A stretch of DNA of 64,000 bases from contig NC_030986.1 of assembly GCF_000149955.1 (NCBI RefSeq), positions 3,597,185 to 3,661,184 of the forward strand, given 5' to 3'. This DNA comes from Fusarium oxysporum f. sp. lycopersici 4287. Its lineage: Eukaryota > Ascomycota > Sordariomycetes > Hypocreales > Nectriaceae. Positions 23,819 through 34,597 of this stretch are shown here, in pieces (position 1 is the first letter of the stretch; each line of letters begins with the position of its first letter). Made by a program: the position numbers and the translations under genes. Below the pieces are notes generated by a model. The model saw only the letters and a program-made list of their open reading frames with translations. It made no database searches and had not been told where the DNA came from.

Positions 23819-25341
23819 ATGGCCTCTGAAGACGATCGCCCCAGTGATTCGCCCCGGAATAAGCGTCGCAAAACAAGCGGCGACTCTTCCCCTCCTTACG
23901 CGCCGCAACGCGACGCCGAAGACAACGATCGATCGCCTAGACAGTCTCGCCAACTATCGATACGAGACAATCGCCGTAATAGCAGGACTATTAGCCCAAG
24001 TCCTGGTGAAGATGGTGCTGGAAACAAATATTACGAAAGCCGCCGTACATCACGATCGAGATCACGGTTGAGGTCACGGTCTCTCTCTAGTATAGATTCC
24101 CGTAGACACTCGCGCTCGCGATCCCGATTAACAACACGATCACAATCACCCCGCTCTTCACGGTCACGGTCACGATCGCAACTCTCTTTTCGTCGCTCCC
24201 GAACAGACTCCCTCTCCGCGCGGGGGGCTGAACCAACTCCTCCTCCAGAACCTTTCAAGCCCAACTACCGTGCCCGCCTTGTTCTTCATGGTCACACCAA
24301 GCCTGTCTCTCAGGTCCGAATATCACCTAATGGAAAATTCATCGCATCTGCATCGGCAGATGCTACTATCAAGATATGGGACGCTACAACGGGCGAACAC
24401 ATGGATACGCTCGTTGGACACATGGCAGGCGTAAGCTGTCTTGCTTGGACACCGGATAGCAACACCATCGCAAGTGGTTCAGACGACAAAGCCATTCGTT
24501 TATGGGATCGCGTTACAGGCCGGCCAAAGACCACAACTCGAAAATCGGTAGCCGGTCAAGAAATGGGGCCGTTGAAGGGTCATCATAACTACATCCACTG
24601 TTTGGCATTCTCGCCAAAGGGCAACATCCTTGCAAGTGGTTCATACGATGAAGCTGTGTTTCTGTGGGACGTAAGAGCGGGCAGGCAGATGCGAAGTTTA
24701 CCTGCGCATAGTGATCCCGTCAGTGGGATTGACTTTTCTCGAGATGGCACGCTGGTCGTCAGTTGCTCGACAGATGGTTTGATGTATGGACTCCTGGAGC
24801 TTCAACTGGTTCATTTTGCTAACAAGTATATAGTCGTATTTGGGATACATCAACAGGCCAGTGCTTACGCACCCTTGTTCATGAAGACAATCCGGCTGTC
24901 GCCAATGTTTGCTTCTCCCCCAACGGACGCTTCGTCCTGGCTTTCAACCTAGACAACTGCATTCGCCTATGGGATTATGTTTCTGGTACCGTCAAAAAGA
25001 CATATCAAGGCCACATCAACGAGAAGTTCGCTGTGGGTGGCTGTTTCGGAGTTTTGGACGGCGCTCCTTTCATCGCATCTGCTAGCGAGGATGGCAGCAT
25101 CGTCATGTGGGACGTAGTATCAAAGACGGTGTTGCAAAGAGTGGAAGGCCACAAGGGCGTGTGTTTCTGGGTGGATGTCCATGGAGAGACGATGGTGACC
25201 GGAGGGCAGGACAACACAGTCAAGGTATATCGACATTTCAGAGATGCAAACAAGGTGAACGGTGATACCGAAAAGGTGGGCAAGGAGCCACAAGCTGAGG
25301 GGTCACTGGCGCAACAAGACGTGGCCATGGAAGGGATATGA
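23819..25341 (+). CDS. SWD3: WD40 protein, SWD3/WDR5-type subunit of the COMPASS histone H3K4 methyltransferase
   Basis: A seven-bladed WD40 scaffold that, in the family, holds together the Set1/COMPASS complex for H3K4 methylation. Two exons (23819-24783, 24834-25341) give 490 residues; the joint restores CSTDGL-I-RIWDTSTGQ. Repeats begin at about residue 155 (LVLHGHTKPVSQVRISPNGKFIASAS). Diagnostic WDR5-like stretches include LPAHSDPVSGIDFSRDGT, HEDNPAVANVCFSPNG, and LDNCIRLWDYVSGTVKKTYQGH. The first ~150 residues are unlike WDR5: basic, Ser/Arg-rich with many RSRSRS repeats and a probable nuclear signal (NKRRK), so the protein is longer than yeast (~315) or human (334) counterparts. I chose ATG 23819, giving MASEDDRPS; the frame is open 22 codons further upstream with no better start. 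It is convergent with the Hsp70-like gene, 255 bases apart. Confidence 0.9.
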
Positions 25342-25596
25342 ATGATACCATGGAACAGCGTGAGCGCAGGTCGTTACATATACCGTGAAAGTAGTATAAG
25401 CTATTCTGAGGATTTAGAATTTTGAGACACGTTTTAGATCAATTCCTCTGAATTGGTTCTACACTGAGTTCACCTAAAACCCCAGAGCAAGCAAGATTTA
25501 ACTTGCACGAAGCGCCTAAAATCTTTCACTCACAATTCTTGGATGTCCAGCCATCCTTCATATCTCCATATCAAGAATTCTCAGAACCCAGCCGCC

Positions 25597-27795
25597 CTAA
25601 CGAAACTGGACATCGACGTTGTGAGCACCGACGCGTTTGCCCTTGTAATAGACAGTAAAGTCTACGATCCCATACTCGCAGGTCATCTCGATTGCATAGC
25701 TGAGTTTCTGATAGACCTTTCCCAGAGGGTTGGTCCATGTTGGAAGAGATTCAAGGCTGATGTTGCGTGTCCAGCGGATCTCACATAGTTTCTCCACGGC
25801 CCGTCCGGAAGACTTGGGGGGAGGGAACTCAGAACAGATGTAGATGGTCTCAGAGACATGTCCAATGCGTTGAGAGTACAGTCGCTCGTAGTCATGTCGG
25901 ACTGGCTTCTTAGTCAACATATTGTCGCCCTATCACTAAAGTCAGAATGTCATTCTATCAAGTGACACCACGTTACTTACCTCCCGCAGAAACCATTGCA
26001 TCTGGTTGCGGGCACGCCATTTCTGACGTTCTTCCGACCAATATTTGTCGCTTAGTTGGTGCTTCTGCGGATCAAAGTCGGTATGGAACCTCACTCCATA
26101 GCTGTATCGAGCTACCCGTGCGCCTACTGTCACACCTAGAGTAGCTGAGAGGCCGTGGTTTGTAATGCCGTGGACTACAGCACCGCGGCAGATAGCTGAC
26201 CATCTGTTCTCACTGGTTAAAAAGAAATCCGCAAACTTTTTGAAATTTCTTACGGCGCGACTGTAAAACTGTGCTCTCAAAAAAGGCAGACTGAAGCTTG
26301 CTGTACAGATAGGAGCTACGACCGAAGCCACCGACAAGAATGATGTACTGTTTGTGTCAGCCTGCTGCAGTTCTGCCTGAATTATCTTTATTTCGTTACC
26401 TTTGCTGACTTCCCAAGCTTTGACTTAACAGCCTGGGTTTGTCGGCGTATAAGGGCCTCGATCTTGTCGACGATAGGGGTGTATGCAGACAGAATGTCGC
26501 TTCTGTAAGGAGATGAGGAAACACTCAAAACAAACACTTGGCGCTGATATAACTTACGAGCTAAGTTCAAGCGTCTTTCGTCGTTTGAGCTTTCTGCCGG
26601 AGCTCGCGACATCGCAACTATCAGGAACGTCGACCAGCCAATCCCTGTTCTGGTTAGAGAATTGAGGCTTAATTCCATGCTCCCAACACTCGTTCAAGAA
26701 CTTCTTCTCCTCGGCAGAGGTGACGTTGTCCCATGATCCAGGTACGAGCTTTCGTTTGATGAGTTCCAGAAACTGTTCGTCGAGAAACACACCTCCGCAG
26801 AGCCCCCCTAAGAGGTGAGTTGGTGTCGGTGTTCATTACCCTTGATGAGAACTTACCGTCGCCCTTGACACACTCCTTTACCACAAATGGGGAGATTGAC
26901 TCTATTTGATAGCTGATTAGATCCTGCAGTATGTTAGGGTCTTGGGCAGCGTAGGACAAGTCAATTCGAGCTTACCACGGTTCCACCTCCAGCATCGCAA
27001 ATGACCATAGCATCTCCAACCTGTTTATAGTCAGCTCGGTCTCTTATTAATTCTTCTTTGCGAACTTACCTTTATTGTCGACCTTTTGGAGAGATCCTTG
27101 ATTGTAGCTAGGGCTGCTGCCTCCGGCTCTGAGATGAAACGTAGTTTTGTCTCGCCACATGATCGAGCATCAAGAATGCCTGAGGTTTTGGCAGCCTGCT
27201 TCATGCGCTGTTGGGCGTAGGGGGGCCAGATTGCAGGCAGCGTAATCACAACATGAAATGGTGACTTTTGCAACAGTTCAGCTCCAACAGTTCGTTGGAT
27301 AGAGTCAATTGCATGATTCCAAATCTTTCGCAAATAGCATGCGATGACCTCCACTGGGTCCTTCCTCACCTTATCCAGAAGTTTCTGGGCACAACGCATC
27401 TGGGAGGACTTTGAAACCATGATGGGAACATCGTCGCTATCAAGCAATAGAAGCTTGAACCACTTCAGGGCATCCTTACTGGCGGGGATAGAGTATCCCC
27501 AGGATGTGCCTTTCTTGTCGTCGTAGAGCAACTGAGTTGGGGCTTTCTCAACGTCGGAACAGTTGTTAAACTCAGAGTCCCAGCTTGTGACAAGTTCGAT
27601 CTCTTCCGGTTCTCGGGAATACGCCCAAGCAATTCCCGAGTACCTAGAGAATTTTTCTTGTTAGCGATGCCAGTTGCTTGAACCGGCTCATCAGTGGCAG
27701 AGGGACACTTGTGAGAGGAGAGCAGGCAGAACTCACGTTGTCCCAAAGTCGATGCCAATGATGATGAAATCATCGACTGGCTCGTTAGCCGTCAT
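25597..27795 (-). CDS. Hsp70-superfamily ATPase, HSPA12-like
   Basis: An actin/Hsp70-fold ATPase. Nine exons are inferred (27795-27737, 27643-27070, 27020-26976, 26923-26857, 26807-26558, 26502-26400, 26347-26254, 26195-25981, 25929-25597), giving 579 residues with phase consistent throughout. Visible motifs: phosphate-1 IGIDFGTTYSGIAWA near the N-terminus, RFISEPEAAALA, phosphate-2 ICDAGGGTVDLISY, GGLCGGVFLDEQF, and adenosine motif ILVGGFGRSSYL. The C-terminal part after the ATPase (TLGVTVGARVARYSYGVRF..., then ETIYICSE...) does not resemble the canonical Hsp70 peptide-binding domain; this layout matches the HSPA12 group, which is expanded in filamentous fungi and whose clients are largely unknown. 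The least certain join is exon 7 to 8 (acceptor 26196). It is divergent from the coiled-coil gene, 786 bases apart. Confidence 0.88.
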
Positions 27796-28581
27796 CTCAG
27801 ATGATTCTCAGTAATAGAGAAGTGTCTCAAGCCCTGTGCTGTTGAACCGATATTGGGAGGAGAAGTTGTCAAGCGAATACGTTATCAAAGATGGGCCGTC
27901 AGCTGCTCGACCTAGAGGAGAGAGGAGGAAGAAGTAGAGAAGGAAAATTAGAGAGCCAAGGAATAAATAGAGTCAGTCATTGCTTCTCCGAAATTCTGAA
28001 AGTCAAACAGCAGGGCTTCGGGCAGAGTGATTCACTGTGGCTGCAATGCCAATCACACGCACTTGTTGATTCTCGTCCTTGCTAACAGGTTTCTGACAAC
28101 GTAGTAAAAACACCTCCTGTGAGCTCGCATATTTCTTTCTCTTTTTCTTTTCTCTTACTCCACCTCCTGGAATATTTATCTGCTCTCTTGGATCCGGGGC
28201 ATGAGTGTCTTCCTTCCACTGACAGACTTTCCATGATCAGGGATCTTTGAACCAGATCATCTCAAGTCCTTCACTCCCCAGATAACTTCATTCCTCAACT
28301 CGATCATTCGTCGCCGCCTATCCTATTATTCCCAAGATACTCTCGTTAGTTATTGATCCATGGGCAATGCTTTCCTGGACATACCCTATCCTCCCGCTTT
28401 CAGTCTTTGTTTGTTTGTTTGTTTGTTTGTTTGTATATTTTTCGTCTGGGTGGTCGTAACGAAGCCAGATCTCCTACTGTAGCAAAAGACGTGCTGAGCT
28501 AGCTAGGTACAGGGAAACCCCGCTTCCTTCACCATCCCTCTTAATCTCGAAACTGAAGTGTCTGGACCTCTTAACACCATC
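27796..28581. other. Divergent promoter region between Hsp70-like and coiled-coil genes, with a (TTTG)7 repeat
   Basis: A 786-base shared upstream region. Its right part is pyrimidine-rich (about 28100-28440), which is common in fungal promoters and leaders. A tetranucleotide repeat, seven TTTG units, occupies 28406-28433. No gene was recognised. Confidence 0.6.
28406..28433. repeat. Microsatellite (TTTG)7
   Basis: Seven exact TTTG units, read directly, lying about 150 bases before the start codon of the coiled-coil gene. Such repeats often vary in length between strains. Confidence 0.95.
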
Positions 28582-30007
28582 ATGGACCAGAGTACTCCTC
28601 TCACAAAACTTGAAGAAGATTATAATGATCTCTTGGGCAGGATCCCGAAGTTCCCTGCTTTTCCTGATCTCCCGATTGGCTCTGAATTCCAAGACAAACC
28701 TCAAAACCACCCAGTTCCCATGCAGTCTAACACTACATCAGAAGACTGGACTCAAGGGGACATGTTCGGAGCTCAGCAAGAGAATTATACTGCGTTCCTT
28801 GACAATTACCGTGTTGTTTCTTCGGAAGAAAGATCAAACCTAGCTCAGGTGATACAGACTGAGGTACAGAACGGTATGGATCGGGTATTCAACTACGTCA
28901 AGAGCTTCATTCCTCAGCCAGCTCAGGCTTCAACTACCTCGACAACCACAGAACTTCGCGCTCAGCTGAAGAAGGAGAGAAATTACGTACAGAAGCTCTC
29001 TGGTGATTACAATAACCTACTTCAGCACTCCCATAAACAAAAGCAAGATCTCGAGAAAGTAAACGCCAGATTTGATGATGTCCTTCGTGAGAGAGACCAG
29101 CTACGCCAGTTTCTGGAGGGCGGTTCTCTGGCAAACTCTGACAAAGCAACCGATGATTCAATTCGAGGCAAATGGAAGGAGCTCGCTTACAATATCCGCT
29201 GTCTGGCTCGCCACCTGGCCCACAATCCGCCTCGGCAGCAACTTGACGACATCGCTAGAGAACGGCTACGATTTATCGCCGGAGACTATCACACACTTCT
29301 CGAAGATGAAGATTACCGGGAGCTTATTATTATGAGCTACCTATGGGGCACTGTCCAAGACGACGTGTTCGACGCCAGACAGACCGTTTGGGGTGGGCCT
29401 GAGTTGAAGTCATTCAAGGCTGTTCGTGATCGCATTATCTGTGAGTATATGCCATGTACTTTCCTTTATGGCATCGCTAACCCGCAAAGCTCGTGTTGGA
29501 GATGGGATTAACATTCCCAACTGTGATGACCCCATCGCTCATGCTGCACGGTGGTTGGCCCAAGGCTCGGTAATGATGTGCAACCTTTGGGAGAGAGATG
29601 ATCGCGGCATCAGGCGTCTCGTAGTCGCAGAAGCCAAGCGTCTAAGGCCATTTCATTCAATCCACCAGTCCACGGCAGACAGATGTGATAGGAAGGTTGT
29701 TGATCAACTAAGAGAGATTCTGGACTCAGCAACCGAACTTGACCAGATGATGATGCGCTCCAAAGCAATTTTTCAAATTCACTGGCGAGATCAATCCCAG
29801 AGTCTGAGTACTGCTGAGATGTGGAATGAAGATGTCATGGATTNNNNNNNNNNNNNNNNNNNNNNNNNNNNNNNNNNNNNNNNNNNNNNNNNNNNNNNNN
29901 NNNNNNNNNNNNNNNNNNNNNNNNNNNNNNNNNNNNNNNNNNNTGATGGACAGAGGTACAGGTCCTCGGATGATGATGGCCACAGGCGTCTGTCGTCTGC
30001 AATCTGA
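28582..30007 (+). CDS. Coiled-coil protein of unknown function (interrupted by an assembly gap)
   Basis: Exon 1 is 28582-29440 and exon 2 starts at 29490; the intron begins GTGAGT, contains CGCTAAC and ends AAAG. The joined frame reads DRIIS-RVGDGINIPNCDDP. The N-terminal ~110 residues look disordered. Residues about 120-200 are a heptad-like helical stretch (LRAQLKKERNYVQKLSGDYN ... LEKVNARFDDVLRERDQLRQ) suggesting a coiled coil. The following ~200 residues are a mostly helical globular domain (GKWKELAYNIRCLARHL; ERLRFIAGDYHTLLEDEDYR; GTVQDDVFDARQTVWGG). A 100-base run of N follows residue ~400. If the gap length is right, the protein ends at 30007, but this is unsure. I recognise no named family. 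I start at ATG 28582 because the frame upstream has only a GTG. Confidence 0.8.
29844..29943. other. Assembly gap, 100 N
   Basis: A run of exactly 100 N, likely a default or estimated gap size, inside the coiled-coil gene. The true length, and so the reading frame after it, is unknown. Confidence 0.99.
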
Positions 30008-30649
30008 CCCTTGCGTCATTCACTTACTCGCAACAAGTGAGTAGATCTTCGCAGGGCTGCTCGTGTTATGGGAGCATATCAGTGAGCAGAAGAAACAGTA
30101 AGGACGGAAAGGGAGCAGCATATGAATCCATTGCGGATGATATTTTATACATTACATGTTGTTTACCCCTTTTGGTACAGGATTAGGAGAGCTTTGTCGT
30201 GCACTAATCACTTCTAACAATTCGTTCAGATCATCACAGACAGGTACAGATAACAGATTGAGAAATTGCAACTTGCACGTTTTTACAATACATATTGAGT
30301 TTCCAAATTTTGGCGTATGAATGAATAGGAGTTGAAGGGAAATGCAAGCGTAAAGTCATATTAGAGCATCACGACGAAGAGTAACAGTATCGAATCTTTT
30401 CATAACATCTTAGACTTTTAACTCGAACAAATAGAAGCGAATTACATAAAATAAGTATCATCCATCATACTCCCTCCCTCTAGATTAACAGTATTGACCA
30501 CTGTCCCGTATCCTAGCCATTCCATGTATGCATCTATGTCACACTCTTCCGAAACCCCAATTAGGTATTAAACAAAATCCACCAACTCCAAATCCAAAAA
30601 TGCTGTCTGTACAAAGGAGCTATGTCGTCGAAGTATTATCGTTACTGAC
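30008..30649. other. Intergenic: convergent 3' regions
   Basis: This lies between the coiled-coil gene and the YTKP-repeat wall protein, which converge. It is AT-rich in parts and consistent with 3' untranslated sequence. No gene was recognised. Confidence 0.55.
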
Positions 30650-32340
30650 TCAAGCGCTGAGTCCCAGCCCAATCTTGACAGCCGCACCTAGCCCGCCTTG
30701 TCGTGGTTGCTCGTAGTCGGCTCCAGTTGGTGTGGGATAGGGCGTCTCAGTAGCACTCGTCGTGGGAGTCTCGGTCTCAGTCTCGTAGATGGTTGTATCC
30801 AGGGTACTGGTGATGTCCTCAGATGCTGGGTAAGTTGGGATCATAGGGGGGACCTCTGAGCTACTGATCGTGCTCTCAGCAGTGGAAAGAACGGTGGTAT
30901 CCTGATATGTTGTCGAGATCACAGGAGGGATTGTGGAGTTGGTTGGGATGGAAACGGTAGAGTACTCAGAAGACTCGCTGCTGACAGCGGGGTCGGTATA
31001 GACAGGCGGTGTGTAGACGGGGCTATCATCAGAGCTGGCGGAAGTTGGGATGATAGGGTTAACGGTTGAGGAATTTCCAGGGACCGAGTATGCGGGCTTG
31101 GTGTAGACTGGTGGGGTATAGACGGCCTCGTCACTCGTTGTCGAGATGACTGGTGGCACAACGGTTGACGAGTTGCTGGGCTGAGAGTAGACCGGCTTAG
31201 TGTAAACAGGAGGCGTGTACGTAGGAGTCTCTGCAGGCTTCGTGTAGACAGGAGGATCAACGGTGGATGAATTGCCAGGGATGATAGGCTGAGAGTACGC
31301 TGGCTTGGTATAGACCGGAGGCGTGTAGACAGGGCTATCGACGGGCTTGGTATAAGTGGGAGTATCATAAGCCGAAGAGTTGCCAGGCAGGATGGGCTTG
31401 GTGTAGACAGGAGCCGAGTAGCTGGGAGTCTCAACAGGCTTTGTGTACACAGGAGGGTCAACAACCGAGGAGTTGCCAGGAAGAACAGGCTTCGTGTAAA
31501 CAGGAGCCGAGTAGGTCGGTGTGTCCACAGGCTTGGTGTACACAGGGACTGATCCGTTACCAGAAGCAACCGAGGAATAGGCAGGCTTGGTGTACACAGG
31601 AGGGACATAGCCTGATTGTGTGCCAATGGAGTTACCATAAGTAGGGTCCGAGTACACAGGCTTGGTATAGGCCGGCTTAGTGTAAACAGGAGGAGAGACG
31701 TAGCCATCGGCAGTGCTGTAGACTGCACTCTGGCCCGGAGTTTGGTAACCGGTGTGCGTAGAGGCAGAGTATCCAATAGTGGAGTTCATGTAAGGATAGT
31801 CGTTCTTGGTCTGAGAAGGCGTCGCATAGGTTGAGTTGGCAGGATAGGTAGATCCAGTGTTCTGCTCGCTGTATGGCATGGTAGAAGCATACTTGCTAGG
31901 AGGCACGTAGATGGTGTTGCTGATAGTCAAGGTCTTGGTGCAGTCATGGCAGACAGCAGTGGTGTAGTAAGATCCATTGGAAGAAGCAGTTACGGTGACA
32001 GTGACATCGACAGTCTTGGTAGAGACAAACACGTAGTTAGAAGGACATTGAATGCTTGGCTCAAGAGTTGTCGAGTGAGTTGTCGGTGTAGTTGTGTTCT
32101 TGGTGGCCGTGTAAGTGTTGGCAGGAGTGTATGTGTTCACGGGTGTATAGCTGGGAGGATCGTAGGCGTTTCCGTTGGGAGATCGAGCAACTCGACGCTG
32201 CTGGAACTGTGAACGGTTAGATTTATGTTTACTACCGTAAGTGATGGAGCTCGTACAGAACTGAACCAAGAACCTCGGGGAGCAGCTTCAACTACCGTGC
32301 CCAGAAGGCCAACGGCACCAACAATTGCAGGCAGACGCAT
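30650..32340 (-). CDS. Secreted Thr/Pro/Tyr-rich repeat protein, probable cell-wall or surface protein
   Basis: Two exons (32340-32257, 32206-30650) give 546 residues. The N-terminus is a signal peptide (MRLPAIVGAVGLLGTVVEAAP), soon followed by QQRRVARS, which holds a possible Kex2-type dibasic cleavage site. A short cysteine-bearing region (CPSNYVFVSTKTVDVTVTVT ... CHDC) precedes a long repeat region (roughly residues 180-430) with about a dozen YTKP motifs, mostly PPVYTKP, separated by variable Tyr/Ser/Pro segments and recurrent PGNSS. The last ~100 residues are Ser/Thr-rich. The C-terminus (GGLGAAVKIGLGLSA) is mildly hydrophobic, so a GPI anchor is possible but weak. The intron (GTACGA...CACAG) has ATCTAAC. 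The repeats suggest covalent wall attachment or adhesion; that is inference. The PPVYTHP segments of the Kre9-like protein look similar in composition. Confidence 0.85.
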
Positions 32341-33448
32341 CTTTTAGATTGAACTCGATGAGTATTGAAGACAACAATGAGAGCAGCCAAGAGAATGTGA
32401 GGCTGTTTGTGAGAGTGGAAGCGATGCTGAGTCTGGTGGTGAGATATTCACTTCTGGGACGCATCCCATCATCCTTAAGTACGGCTTCATTTTCCTAGGG
32501 GCTTTTCTGAAGGAGTTGCGTATAAGTCAAAGGGTAGAAATATTGAAGTTGAATATTGAACAAATTGATGTCAGAAAGGGTGCTATATTGAAAGAGGGAT
32601 GTTTGCTGAATACAGAAGGGCGGCGTTTTTGGTGGTGAAGTGGGGACACTTTATCGATTCAAGGGAGTTCGCACCAACCAAACAGCCTCGATCTTGACAG
32701 GACAATAGGGACAAAGGGTGGAAGAAGCAATTAATTTGTCGACAAGGCCAGGGAATCAAAGACATTTATGAGTATTCCATTGCCGATCATGCCCCTAGAG
32801 CGCAACAGCGACAACCTTATTGCTCGACAACTTGACATGAGACAAATTCAAGGCAAACGTGGGATTCATAGTAATAGTAATAGTTCATTGTTCATATGTC
32901 GCCGGTTCGATAAAGGGCGATTTATTCATCTCGCGCGCATTTGACTCTTCACAAGTTGCAGAACCACATTGCCAATCAATAAGTTAAACAGCCGTAAGAC
33001 AACAAGTGAGTCCAATCAAGATAACAAAAAGTGCACGCGATTCGCCTCATGGTAAAGTACAAGTGTGCCCTTCACAGCCAATTCAACTGGCGTGATCTGT
33101 GGGTATAGTATCATTGTGTGTCAATCATAGAGTGTGTGTGTGTGTGTGTGTCCGCGTGGTTCTTCCTGTCGAACAGTCCATACGTGCAGGAATGGGTATC
33201 AAGAGGGCCACGCAATCGCCGTCGTGCCCTTTGTAAAAAGCTAACAAGAAACCAACAATAAAAAACCATATGCTTATGCCACAAAAATCATCAATAACCT
33301 GCCGCCCCGCGATGCAATCATGTAAAATCGAGCATTGTCCCAGGCTAGCTCGAGTCAGGTCCGTCATACGCCGTGGCCCCTGTTGAGATATTTCATCTCC
33401 ATCGTTCATCTGGGTTCTGGTTCTGGCTCTGCCTCGGCATTGCGCCGA
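32341..33448. other. Intergenic, with a (GT)10 microsatellite
   Basis: This 1.1 kb holds the promoter of the repeat wall protein and the 3' region of the Ser/Pro-rich gene. An alternating GT run of about 20 bases occupies 33132-33151. No gene was recognised. Confidence 0.6.
33132..33151. repeat. Microsatellite (GT)10
   Basis: A dinucleotide run read directly from the sequence, 300 bases beyond the stop of the Ser/Pro-rich gene. Confidence 0.9.
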
Positions 33449-34597
33449 TCAGTCCTCCCAGATGGTCTCAAGATCGAGATCTCCTCTTCGCTCAGCACCG
33501 CACACACTCCAACGCTTTCGCTTGTCTCTAGAGCCGAAACCCATCGTACGCCCTCGCGTCTGCCCATCCTTCCCTTTCAGGTCGGAGGATTCATTTCCCT
33601 CTGCAGCATCTGCGTCGGCCTTGAGCTGGGNNNNNNNNNNNNNNNNNNNNNNNNNNNNNNNNNNNNNNNNNNNNNNNNNNNNNNNNNNNNNNNNNNNNNN
33701 NNNNNNNNNNNNNNNNNNNNNNNNNNNNNNNNNNNNNNNNNNNNNNNNNNNNNNNNNNNNNNNNNNNNNNNNNNNNNNNNNNNNNNNNNNNNNNNNNNNN
33801 NNNNNNNNNNNNNNNNNNNNNNNNNNNNNNNNNNNNNNNNNNNNNNNNNNNNNNNNNNTAGCTTCCGGAAAGGCCATCGTAGCTTCGATAGGAGGATGTT
33901 GACGAAATTGAAGAGGATGGTGTGATGGAAATGTGCCTAGAGAACCAGTGCTCGAAGATGTGAATGTTCGAAGAGGAGAAGATGGCCCGTCGTAGTCGGG
34001 CGGGGGTGCTTGTGGAAACCCCCATGATGGAGAGGTACTTCGTCGCTCATGCATTTGCTCAGGTTCGAGAACTGAAGTTCGAACTGGAGAGATTGGCGGG
34101 AAAGCTTCATCGGCAGGCTTTCGTGGAATTCGGACTCTGCTAGGTGAACCAGAGGGGCTTCCAGGGCGGTGCTGAGGCGAAAAAAGAATATGGCCTGATC
34201 CATTGACGCCAGGCATGGATTGAGTACGAGACATTGGGGGCGCAAGGCTCGTTGTAGAACGAGACCTAGAATGAGCGCCCGAGAGCGGAGAAGTGGTGCG
34301 TGGTCGATACGGAATGAAGGGTGTCGCAGACCAAGATGGTGAAGCTGGCGATGTCGGACTGGGGTCGGTGCTTCGTCTCAGGTTTGGCGGCTTTCGAGGC
34401 AATTCGATGCTGAGGTTGGAAAAGGCGCTGGGGTTCTGAAGTCGCAGCGATGGATATCCTGGAGAGAGGGAGGGTGACGCAGACAAAGATGAGGAGGCAG
34501 AGGCAGAGGCAGAGGCAGAGGTAGATACGGGTGCGGGAGCAGGTGTAGGAGTAGGACGGAACTCCTCCATACGCTCTGTCTCGGGAACTGGCTCCAT
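33449..34597 (-). CDS. Ser/Pro-rich disordered protein of unknown function (internal assembly gap)
   Basis: A continuous minus-strand frame of 382 residues if the 228-base N run is taken at face value (76 codons). The N-terminus is Pro/Thr-rich, followed by a Ser-Ala repeat (about residues 26-38) encoded by a hexamer GAGGCA-type repeat at about 34494-34528. Many SP and RSxS contexts suggest heavy phosphorylation. The C-terminal ~30 residues (DKRKRWSVCGAERRGDLDLE, then TIWED) look different: compact, charged and not low-complexity, and probably the most conserved part. No signal peptide or known domain was seen. The whole frame ends cleanly at 33449. The gap may hide an intron or domain. Confidence 0.7.
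   Translation of the reverse strand: MEPVPETERMEEFRPTPTPAPAPVSTSASASASASSSLSASPSLSPGYPSLRLQNPSAFSNLSIELPRKPPNLRRSTDPSPTSPASPSWSATPFIPYRPRTTSPLSGAHSRSRSTTSLAPPMSRTQSMPGVNGSGHILFSPQHRPGSPSGSPSRVRIPRKPADEAFPPISPVRTSVLEPEQMHERRSTSPSWGFPQAPPPDYDGPSSPLRTFTSSSTGSLGTFPSHHPLQFRQHPPIEATMAFPEAXXXXXXXXXXXXXXXXXXXXXXXXXXXXXXXXXXXXXXXXXXXXXXXXXXXXXXXXXXXXXXXXXXXXXXXXXXXXXQLKADADAAEGNESSDLKGKDGQTRGRTMGFGSRDKRKRWSVCGAERRGDLDLETIWED
33631..33858. other. Assembly gap, 228 N
   Basis: N run inside the Ser/Pro-rich gene. Its length is a multiple of three, which keeps the frame open, but the size is probably only an estimate. Confidence 0.99.

Noticed and set aside
33335..33925. Plus-strand ORFs across the N gap opposite the Ser/Pro-rich gene
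   Set aside because: Mostly N. The visible parts are antisense to the supported gene.
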